Shown in pieces: positions 6,780-12,207 of a stretch of 12,207 bases of DNA. Source of the stretch: an uncultured Ruminococcus sp. (lineage in GTDB: Bacteria; Bacillota; Clostridia; Oscillospirales; Acutalibacteraceae). A program made the translations under genes and the position numbers. The stretch is from contig CACYDB010000107.1 in the NCBI GenBank assembly GCA_902773035.1, forward strand, positions 1 through 12,207, read 5' to 3'. The notes beneath the pieces were generated by a model, which searched no databases, was not told where the DNA came from, and saw only the letters and a list, made by a program, of their open reading frames with translations. Each line of letters begins with the position of its first letter. Position 1 is the stretch's first letter.

Positions 6780-7985
6780 ATGAAATCAAAATTATGTTGG
6801 ATACCGTTCATTCCGCTCACCGTCGCGGCGGCAGCCTTTCCGGTGTTGCAGAAGCTCGGCGTGCTCTTTGAGCCTGACAGCACAATTCCGTTCTACTTAT
6901 CGGTAGCCGCTGTGCTCATTATGTTCGCGGTGAATATCGTTTTCGTCGCCGCGGATAAAAAGACTTCACCCGTTTATATCCTCGCGCGCAACATTCCCGC
7001 GGCTGTATTCGCGGTTCTGGCGGCGGGTATGATCGCCTCAAAGTCAGCGCTCACCGCGATTCTCGCCTTACAGAACAAGACCTTCGACGCCTTTGTATTC
7101 GCGATCGTCGCTTTCGGAATGCTGACGGCGATTTGCTTTGTCATTATCGCTCTGGCTCATATTCAGGGCAGGAACTTCCTGCCGCGTATGGGAGCGTTTT
7201 TCCTCGCGATGCCCGTATGGAGCGGACTTATGCTTATCAATGAGTTCCTCAATAACCGCACAGTATCCGTTATTTCAATCAATCCTATCGCGCTTTTCTG
7301 TTACGCGATTTTTATGATCTACACCTTCAAGCTCGCTATGCTCATAGCTACTGTCAAGGGTAAAAATCCCGTCAAGGCTATGTTCCTCTACGGATTTCCG
7401 CTCGCGGCTATCGGTATCGTGATCGGACTTGTAAACATCGTCGGCATTATTCTTAACGGACTTGATTATTCCGAGAACGTTATCGCCTTCGCGTTTATGT
7501 CGATCGGTCTTTACGCTGTTTTCCTCAACATTGAGATCACAAAAAACGCTCTCACCAAGGATGAACAGATCGTTAAATACGACCTTGACGACTTTGACGA
7601 GGAGCAGCGCGTTTACGGCGCGTTCCAGGACAATACCGTTGTAGCTCCCGATGAGCAGACAGGCGATTACGATTACGACTACACCTTCGCAGGCGACGAC
7701 GCCGAGTCCTTTGTTACCGAGAAGGACGACCGTTACACCGAGGACTACGACTACAGCTACTCCTACGGCGGTCAGGATACCAGCGAGGCTGACGACCTCG
7801 TAGTCGCTCCCGAGGCTGATGACGACGACGCTATCTACGTTGAGGAGAAGAAGGTCGAGACCTTTGAGGAGGGCGTTTTCAGCGCGGCTGATAAAGCGAA
7901 TCACGCCTTTGACGAAAAGAACGACTACTCCGACGAGCAGCTCAAAAAAATCGACGATCTCATCGACGATATAAACAAAGGCTAA
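6780..7985 (+). CDS. Multi-pass membrane protein of unknown function with acidic Asp/Tyr-rich cytoplasmic-type tail
   Basis: I do not recognise this 401-residue protein. Residues 1-254 are strongly hydrophobic with about eight segments (near 6-28, 36-58, 71-88, 103-127, 137-157, 168-191, 200-226, 233-254), joined by short basic loops such as VKGKNPVK. Residues 257-401 are hydrophilic, acidic and probably disordered, with DYDYDYTF (297-303), DYDYSYSYGG (322-331) and DDDD (347-350). VVAP occurs twice (287-290 and 341-344). The tail ends in a Lys/Asp-rich, probably helical stretch, QLKKIDDLIDDINKG. AAGGAA (6768-6773) precedes ATG 6780 by about 6 bases. The gene stands alone: it has its own promoter and the T-box promoter follows after only 28 bases, with no clear terminator between. 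Codon use resembles its neighbours, with no sign of recent transfer. An even topology would put both ends on the cytoplasmic side. No catalytic motif is visible. Confidence 0.88.
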   Translation: MKSKLCWIPFIPLTVAAAAFPVLQKLGVLFEPDSTIPFYLSVAAVLIMFAVNIVFVAADKKTSPVYILARNIPAAVFAVLAAGMIASKSALTAILALQNKTFDAFVFAIVAFGMLTAICFVIIALAHIQGRNFLPRMGAFFLAMPVWSGLMLINEFLNNRTVSVISINPIALFCYAIFMIYTFKLAMLIATVKGKNPVKAMFLYGFPLAAIGIVIGLVNIVGIILNGLDYSENVIAFAFMSIGLYAVFLNIEITKNALTKDEQIVKYDLDDFDEEQRVYGAFQDNTVVAPDEQTGDYDYDYTFAGDDAESFVTEKDDRYTEDYDYSYSYGGQDTSEADDLVVAPEADDDDAIYVEEKKVETFEEGVFSAADKANHAFDEKNDYSDEQLKKIDDLIDDINKG

Positions 7986-8013
7986 ATAAAACCGTAAATA
8001 CAAAAATTGTTTA

Positions 8014-8042
8014 TTGACATTTTGATTTTTCGGTGTTAATAT
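8014..8042 (+). promoter_or_regulatory. Promoter for the thrS T-box transcript
   Basis: The -35 is a perfect TTGACA (8014-8019); after 17 bases the -10 is TAATAT (8037-8042), preceded by TGT as an extended -10. Transcription would start near 8049, about 40 bases before the T-box stem I bases begin. Confidence 0.75.
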
Positions 8043-8048
8043 ATTTAA

Positions 8049-8271
8049 TACGATGATAAGGATATGATATTCAGCCCTCTGATTCAAGAGAGCGCGCGGT
8101 TGGTGTGAGCGCGTATCACGGCAGGGTATTACCGCCTTTGAGTACCGCGCAGGAAATGGCGCGGCGGTCAGCTCCGTTAACGGCTTTAAGAGAGTTCTCA
8201 GAACTGAATTTGGGTGGAACCACGACTGATGATCGTCCCAATACTCCTCGGGGAGTATTGGGGCTTTTTTT
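8049..8271 (+). promoter_or_regulatory. Threonine T-box riboswitch (tRNA-sensing leader) of thrS
   Basis: The T-box core GGGTGGAACCACG (8212-8224) is followed by mutually exclusive structures. The antiterminator uses TTGGG (8210-8214) with CCCAA (8237-8241) and ACGA (8222-8225) with TCGT (8233-8236). The terminator uses CCCAATACTCC (8237-8247) instead. TGGA (8215-8218) would pair with the uncharged tRNA 3' end; its A suggests a U discriminator base. Upstream are an AAGAGAG element (8086-8092), GGTTGGTG, and CTTTGAGT (8136-8143), all typical of stem I regions. The specifier is most likely ACC at 8131-8133; a second ACC at 8144-8146 seems tied up in the CCGCGC/GCGCGG hairpin (8145-8164). Either codon is threonine, matching the downstream gene. 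Uncharged tRNA-Thr should allow read-through into thrS. This fills the 326-base gap between genes. Confidence 0.93.
8237..8271 (+). terminator. Regulated intrinsic terminator of the thrS T-box leader
   Basis: CCCAATACTCC (8237-8247) and GGAGTATTGGG (8252-8262) form an 11-base stem with a TCGG loop, followed by GC and seven T (8265-8271). It shares CCCAA with the antiterminator, so the two structures exclude each other. Confidence 0.93.
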
Positions 8272-8311
8272 ACATAACAAAAACTATTTGAATAAAAAAG
8301 GAGTAATCATT

Positions 8312-10255
8312 ATGATTAATGTTGAATTAAAGGGCGGAGTTGTCAATCAGTACGACGACAACATCACACCCGCCGAAATCGCGAAATCCATAGGAATGGG
8401 ACTTTACAAGTCCGTATGCGCCGCAAAAATCGACGGCAGCGTATGCGACCTCAGAACGCCTCTGACAAAGGACTGCAAGCTCGAGCTTCTGACCTTTGAC
8501 GATACAGACGGCAAAAAGGCGTTCTGGCACTCAGCCTCTCACATTCTGGCTCAGGCTGTAAAGCGCCTTTATCCCGACGCTAAATGCGCCATCGGTCCCG
8601 CTGTGGACAACGGCTTCTACTATGACTTTGACGTCGAAAAGCCGTTCACCCGCGAGGATCTCGACAAAATCACTGCCGAGATGAAAAAGATCGTTAAATC
8701 AAAAATCGCCATCGAGAAATTTGAGCTCGATCCCGATGAAGCCGTAAAGCTTCTCGAGGATATGAACGAGCCCTACAAGGTTGAGCTCTGCAAGGAGCAC
8801 AGCGATAAGGGAGAGAAGATAAGCTTCTACAAGCAGGACGACTTTACCGATCTCTGCGCGGGTCCTCACCTTATGGACGTCAGCGCCGTAAAGGCTGTCG
8901 CTCTCACAAACTGCACGGGCGCTTACTGGCGCGGCGACGCCAAGAACGCTCAGCTCTGCCGTGTATACGGCGTAGCCTTCCCCAAGGCTTCAATGCTTGA
9001 GGAGCACCTCAAGATGATGGAGGAGGCTAAGCTGCGCGACCATAACAAGCTCGGACGTGAGCTCGAGCTCTTCACAACGGTTGACTATATCGGTCAGGGA
9101 CTCCCGATACTTCTGCCAAAGGGCGCGAGGATCATTCAGCTTCTCCAGCGTTTTGTTGAGGACGAGGAGCAGAAGCGCGGCTGGCTGCTTACAAAGACGC
9201 CGTTTATGGCAAAGTCCGACTTATATAAAATCAGCGGTCACTGGGATCACTACAAGGACGGAATGTTTGTCCTCGGCGACGAGGAAAAGGACGACGAGGT
9301 ATTCGCCCTTCGTCCGATGACCTGCCCGTTTCAGTATCAGGCTTACCTCAACCGTCAGCGCTCCTACCGCGACCTGCCGCTGCGTTACAACGAGACCTCG
9401 ACTCTCTTCCGTAACGAAGCCTCGGGCGAGATGCACGGACTTATCAGAGTTCGTCAGTTTACGATCTCCGAGGGTCACCTTATGTGTACAAGAGAGCAGC
9501 TCGAGGACGAGTTCAGAGGCGCTCTGGAGCTTGCCATCTTTATGCTTAAAACGGTAGGACTCTACGAGGATGTAAGCTACCGCTTCTCACAGTGGGATCC
9601 CGACGACAGAGAAAAGTACATCGGCTCCGAGCAGGAGTGGGATGAGGTTCAGGGTATGATGGGACGTATCCTCGACCACCTCGAGATCCCTTACGCGATC
9701 GGCGTAGGCGAGGCGGCGTTCTACGGCCCCAAGCTCGATATCCAGATCAAGAACGTTTACGGAAAAGAGGATACCCTCATTACGATCCAGATCGACGGCT
9801 TCATCGCCCAGAAGTTCGGTATGGAATATGTCGATAAGGACGGCAAAAAGAAGAATCCGTACATCATCCACCGTACATCTATCGGCTGCTACGAGAGAAC
9901 TCTCGCTCTGCTTATCGAGAAGTACGCCGGAGCCTTCCCGATGTGGCTCGCTCCCACACAGGTCAAGATCCTCCCGATCGCCGACCGTCACCTCGACTAC
10001 GCTTATGACATCAAAAAGCAGCTCGAGGCTAAGGGTATGAGAGTTGAAATCGACGACAGAAGTGAAAAAATCGGCTACAAGATCCGTGAGGCTCAGCTCG
10101 AGAAGGTTCCTTATATGTTCGTTCTCGGCGACAAGGATATAGAGAACAACGCGGTTTCCGTCCGTCACAGAAAGGAAGGAGACCTCGGCTCAATGTCTCT
10201 TGAGAGCTTCATAGAAAAAGCGGTAAAGGAAATAGATACTAAGGAGATCAAGTAA
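8312..10255 (+). CDS. thrS: Threonyl-tRNA synthetase
   Basis: 647 residues, full length. It charges tRNA-Thr in the cytoplasm. ATG 8312 was chosen because AGGAG (8299-8303) lies 8 bases upstream and the protein then begins with the TGS domain (about 1-62). An upstream in-frame extension would run through the T-box terminator. The editing domain has HSASH (H73, H77) and CAGPH (C182, H186), at exactly the Escherichia coli positions. The class II core shows zinc ligands C338 (MTCPFQ), H389 (SEGHLM) and H520 (IIHRTSIG), motif 2 in FRNEASGEMHGLIRVRQF, and motif 3 in GCYERTLALLIE. The anticodon-binding domain starts near APTQVKILPI. The Cys-containing motif reads MTCPFQ rather than the MNCPGH/MNCPNH of E. 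coli and Bacillus, marking a divergent, probably clade-typical branch. It is controlled by the T-box and is co-transcribed with the VanY-like gene 4 bases downstream. Confidence 0.97.
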   Translation: MINVELKGGVVNQYDDNITPAEIAKSIGMGLYKSVCAAKIDGSVCDLRTPLTKDCKLELLTFDDTDGKKAFWHSASHILAQAVKRLYPDAKCAIGPAVDNGFYYDFDVEKPFTREDLDKITAEMKKIVKSKIAIEKFELDPDEAVKLLEDMNEPYKVELCKEHSDKGEKISFYKQDDFTDLCAGPHLMDVSAVKAVALTNCTGAYWRGDAKNAQLCRVYGVAFPKASMLEEHLKMMEEAKLRDHNKLGRELELFTTVDYIGQGLPILLPKGARIIQLLQRFVEDEEQKRGWLLTKTPFMAKSDLYKISGHWDHYKDGMFVLGDEEKDDEVFALRPMTCPFQYQAYLNRQRSYRDLPLRYNETSTLFRNEASGEMHGLIRVRQFTISEGHLMCTREQLEDEFRGALELAIFMLKTVGLYEDVSYRFSQWDPDDREKYIGSEQEWDEVQGMMGRILDHLEIPYAIGVGEAAFYGPKLDIQIKNVYGKEDTLITIQIDGFIAQKFGMEYVDKDGKKKNPYIIHRTSIGCYERTLALLIEKYAGAFPMWLAPTQVKILPIADRHLDYAYDIKKQLEAKGMRVEIDDRSEKIGYKIREAQLEKVPYMFVLGDKDIENNAVSVRHRKEGDLGSMSLESFIEKAVKEIDTKEIK

Positions 10256-10259
10256 CCCT

Positions 10260-11108
10260 ATGCTCAATAATAATTATAACAGGGGTTTGGGTTCCTATCA
10301 GCGAAGAAGCAGGAGAAGGTTCGGCAAAAAGGGCTTCGCCTTCAGGTCGAAGCGCTACACCGATCCTGTCAAGCATCTTCCCACGGGCTCGTTCAGCGAG
10401 TCTACGACAACTCTGAGATTCGCCAGACTTGTTGTCGGGATCTTGCTTATCGTTGTTGTAGTTGTATCGCTTATCGTAGGCTCCGCTATGTTCAGAACCG
10501 ACACCGTTCGCGAGAACTCCGCCGTTTACGCACAGACCGAGTCCGAGAATCCCGAGCTGTTGAGGGTTATCAACAAGTCGAATCCTGTTGATAAAAAGTA
10601 TGTTCCCGAGCTCGAGGATGTTGACGGAAGGGTGTTTGTCAACAAGCTCGCTTACGACAGTCTTGTCGGTATGCTCGACGCCGCGAGGAAGGACGGAGTT
10701 AATCTCAGCGTGGATTACGCCTATGTTTCCTACGACGATCAGGCGGCTCAGTACAAGAAGAAGTTTGACGCCTATGTTTCAAAGTACAACCTCACCGACG
10801 TCAAGGCTGAGGCTAAGACGGTCGTCACCGTGCCTCAGGCGGGCAGGAGCGAGTTCCAGTCGGGCTTGCTCGTGAGCTTCAAGTCGGGCGAGGGAGTCAA
10901 GTTCGCGTATTCTCAGGCTTACGACTGGCTGAGCAGAAACGGAATAGACTACGGCTTCATTCTCCGCTATCCTCCCGATAAAACCGCCGAAACCTCTATG
11001 AAAGCGAATTACTGCGCCTTCAGATATGTGGGCGGGGACAACGCTCATATTATGCGCGCTCTCAATATGTGTCTTGACGAATACAGCGTTTATATGAGCT
11101 CAAGGTAA
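10260..11108 (+). CDS. VanY-like (peptidase M15B fold) membrane-anchored protein lacking the catalytic residues
   Basis: 282 residues. A basic N-terminus (residues 14-32, including RRSRRR) precedes one transmembrane segment (about 54-77), so the rest should be outside the membrane. The outer part follows VanY D,D-carboxypeptidase order: NKSNPVDKKYVPEL (about 104-117), AYDSLVGMLDAARKDGVNL, YAYVSYDDQ (153-161) in place of SGYRSYxxQ, SEFQSGLLVSF (197-207) in place of SEHQxGLAVDh, AYDWLSRNGIDYGFILRYP, and NYCAFRYVG (250-258) in place of EPWHFRYVG. Both zinc His become F199 and A253, the zinc Asp becomes S206 and the catalytic Glu becomes N250, so zinc peptidase activity is not expected. The frame is intact, arguing for a selected non-enzymatic role rather than decay. 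The start is 4 bases after the thrS stop; AAGGAG (10241-10246) lies a long 13 bases upstream, so translation may be coupled to thrS. Confidence 0.72.
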   Translation: MLNNNYNRGLGSYQRRSRRRFGKKGFAFRSKRYTDPVKHLPTGSFSESTTTLRFARLVVGILLIVVVVVSLIVGSAMFRTDTVRENSAVYAQTESENPELLRVINKSNPVDKKYVPELEDVDGRVFVNKLAYDSLVGMLDAARKDGVNLSVDYAYVSYDDQAAQYKKKFDAYVSKYNLTDVKAEAKTVVTVPQAGRSEFQSGLLVSFKSGEGVKFAYSQAYDWLSRNGIDYGFILRYPPDKTAETSMKANYCAFRYVGGDNAHIMRALNMCLDEYSVYMSSR

Positions 11109-11179
11109 CCGGTGAATAAATACCCTGCGCGTATTAAGGGCGTTTACCTTGAAAAAATAAAAATAAATTTAAAAAAGAC

Positions 11180-11208
11180 TTGCATTTTTCAGAATAATGT
11201 TGTATAAT
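11180..11208 (+). promoter_or_regulatory. Promoter for rpmE
   Basis: TTGCAT (11180-11185), a 17-base spacer and a perfect TATAAT (11203-11208) lie in AT-rich sequence, giving a start near 11215. A GAGGTG ribosome site (11238-11243) sits 6 bases before ATG 11250. The CTTGCA...TTTCAG start of this promoter resembles that of the fakA promoter. Confidence 0.7.
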
Positions 11209-11249
11209 TCAAATGTTATGTTGATTATATGCCGAATGAGGTGAATTAA

Positions 11250-11450
11250 ATGAAAAACGGAATACATCCAAAGTATGAGCAGACAACTGTTACCTGCGCC
11301 TGCGGTAACGTAATCGAAACAGGTTCAACAAAGAAGGATATCCGCGTGGAAGTTTGTTCCAAGTGCCATCCCTTCTTCACAGGTAAGCAGAAGTTAGTTG
11401 ACACAGGCGGACGTGTTGACAGATGCAAAAAGCGTTTCAATATGAAATAA
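11250..11450 (+). CDS. rpmE: 50S ribosomal protein L31, zinc-binding form
   Basis: 66 residues, the normal length. L31 sits on the large subunit and bridges to the 30S head. The sequence starts MKNGIHPKYE and carries the zinc knuckle of the C+ type: CAC at 16-18 and CSKC at 36-39, followed by HPFFTGKQK, the family signature. In Firmicutes with paired L31 genes, the zinc form is used in zinc-replete conditions and a Cys-less copy takes over on starvation. No Zur-like operator was recognised near this promoter. It has its own promoter and a strong terminator directly after its stop, so it is essentially monocistronic, with possible read-through to the next gene. Confidence 0.97.
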   Translation: MKNGIHPKYEQTTVTCACGNVIETGSTKKDIRVEVCSKCHPFFTGKQKLVDTGGRVDRCKKRFNMK

Positions 11451-11452
11451 TT

Positions 11453-11493
11453 ATCAAGGGCTGTCGCCAAGCGCGACAGCCTTGATTTTCTTT
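11453..11493 (+). terminator. Intrinsic terminator after rpmE
   Basis: ATCAAGGGCTGTCGC (11453-11467) pairs with GCGACAGCCTTGAT (11473-11486) with one bulged G and a CAAGC loop, followed by TTTCTTT. The GGCTGTC/GACAGCC core is the same as in the hairpin at 6083-6108. Confidence 0.88.
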
Positions 11494-11507
11494 GTCGGGA
11501 GTTTACT

Positions 11508-12134
11508 ATGAGCGCATCATATAAAACAGTCAGAACAGAATCAAGCGACGAGTTTGTCGAGAAGCACTCTCGCTTTATCGGCTATTGCAAGCCTGTTCAA
11601 AGCGAGGCTGAGGCTGTTGAGTTTATAAATACAATCAAGAAGAAGCACTGGGACGCGCGCCATAACTGCTACGCCTACACGCTCAGGGAAGGTCAGATTA
11701 AGCGCTACAGCGACGACGGCGAGCCCTCGGGCACCGCGGGTATGCCTATCCTCGACGTCATCAACCGCAACGACATCGTTGACGCCGTTGTAGTCGTCAC
11801 GCGTTATTTCGGCGGAATACTTCTCGGTACGGGCGGACTTGTCAGGGCTTACTCTCAGGGCTGTAAAATCGCGCTCGAGGCTTCGGGTATAGTCGAGATG
11901 AGCCTGTGCGCCGAGTGCCTTATCCGCTGCTCCTACACGCGCTACGGCAAGCTCAATACCCTGATTATCGAGAGCGGCGGAATTGTGGATAACGTCGAAT
12001 ATTCCGACGACGTTCTGATAAGCTTCCATATCCCGAGCGAAAGCGTGAGCGCTCTTGATAAGCTCCTCGCCGACGCTACCTCGGGCGAGCTTCAGACCGA
12101 GGTTTTGTCCGAGAAATACTTTGAAATGAGTTAA
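11508..12134 (+). CDS. yigZ: YigZ/IMPACT family protein (UPF0029)
   Basis: 208 residues, typical for the bacterial family (about 200-215). The N-terminal IMPACT domain is clear: FVEKHSRFIGYCKPV, the HNCYAY block (about residues 53-58), SDDGEPSGTAGMPIL and VVTRYFGGILLGTGGLVRAY. A C-terminal ferredoxin-like DUF1949 domain follows, from about residue 140. The bacterial biochemical role is not settled; the eukaryotic relative IMPACT regulates translation through GCN1/GCN2, so a translation link is plausible but unproven. GGGAG (11497-11501) sits 6 bases before ATG 11508. The gene starts only 15 bases after the rpmE terminator and has no convincing promoter of its own, so its expression may depend on terminator read-through. 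The frame is intact. Confidence 0.95.
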   Translation: MSASYKTVRTESSDEFVEKHSRFIGYCKPVQSEAEAVEFINTIKKKHWDARHNCYAYTLREGQIKRYSDDGEPSGTAGMPILDVINRNDIVDAVVVVTRYFGGILLGTGGLVRAYSQGCKIALEASGIVEMSLCAECLIRCSYTRYGKLNTLIIESGGIVDNVEYSDDVLISFHIPSESVSALDKLLADATSGELQTEVLSEKYFEMS

Positions 12135-12207
12135 ATTATAAGAAAATTTCAAAAAATTTAGGAATTAATAAAAATTTATCGTATATATAAATAGTGAAAC
12201 AGTTGTC

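Noticed and set aside
7275..8087. 270-codon open frame on the minus strand opposite the membrane protein gene
   Set aside because: It is antisense to the acidic tail, where GAC/GAT-rich codons read as Val/Ile/Leu on the other strand. It has no ribosome site or recognisable domain and runs into the T-box promoter.
8105..8311. Upstream in-frame extension of thrS
   Set aside because: It would translate the T-box and its terminator. ATG 8312 has a well-spaced AGGAG and begins the TGS domain as in other ThrRS proteins.
9587..10168. 193-codon minus-strand open frame inside thrS
   Set aside because: It is a shadow of thrS codon bias. thrS is complete and well conserved here, and the antisense product shows no domain.
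11416..11446. TTGACA at the end of rpmE as a promoter for the downstream gene
   Set aside because: The best -10 (TATGAA) is weak at 19 bases spacing, and any transcript would still cross the rpmE terminator.
11541..12152. 203-codon minus-strand open frame opposite the yigZ-like gene
   Set aside because: The plus-strand product has clear IMPACT motifs. The reverse frame has none and covers almost the same span.
12135..12207. AT-rich right edge as a promoter region
   Set aside because: TATATA-like stretches are present, but no -35/-10 pair of acceptable spacing and no following gene is visible before the window ends.

Overview
The window is an ordinary-looking chromosomal segment from a low-to-mid GC Gram-positive bacterium, most likely a gut Clostridia member of the Oscillospiraceae/Ruminococcus type. 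This is inferred from the fakA-recG neighbourhood, a transcriptional T-box leader on thrS, a zinc-type ribosomal protein L31, strong AGGAGG-like ribosome sites, clostridial-style TTGACA/TATAAT promoters in AT-rich gaps, and a SpoIID-like gene. No mobile element, CRISPR array, tRNA or rRNA is visible.

Layout. At 1-738 is the 3' part of a YmdB-family metallophosphoesterase whose first roughly 11 residues lie outside the window. Its own promoter at 746-773 then starts fakA (852-2501, fatty acid kinase/DegV-partner family), followed by a hairpin, a heptamer repeat tract, and recG (2584-4632). A strong extended -10 promoter drives a secreted, membrane-anchored D-Ala-D-Ala carboxypeptidase (4724-6076). 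This gene converges, across one hairpin, on a small SpoIID-like gene on the minus strand (6118-6675). A TTGACA/TAAAAT promoter then drives an unrecognised multi-pass membrane protein with a long acidic Asp/Tyr-rich tail (6780-7985). Next comes a threonine T-box leader (about 8049-8271) and thrS (8312-10255), followed after 4 nt by a membrane-anchored VanY-like protein (10260-11108). Finally rpmE (11250-11450) has its own promoter and terminator, and a YigZ/IMPACT-family gene (11508-12134) lies just behind that terminator. The last 73 bases are AT-rich and hold nothing I can identify.

Functional reading. Housekeeping functions (lipid kinase, recombination helicase, tRNA charging, ribosomal protein) alternate with cell-envelope genes. 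The most interesting signal is that two of the three wall-enzyme homologues look catalytically dead. The SpoIID-like protein is about half the usual length and lacks the catalytic Glu. The VanY-like protein keeps the fold landmarks but has lost both His ligands, the Asp ligand and the catalytic Glu. The carboxypeptidase has a complete SxxK/SGN/KTG active site. The two inactive-looking proteins may be structural or regulatory partners of wall enzymes; this is inference. A second notable item is a heptamer tandem tract directly in front of recG, where a ribosome-binding site would be expected and none is seen.
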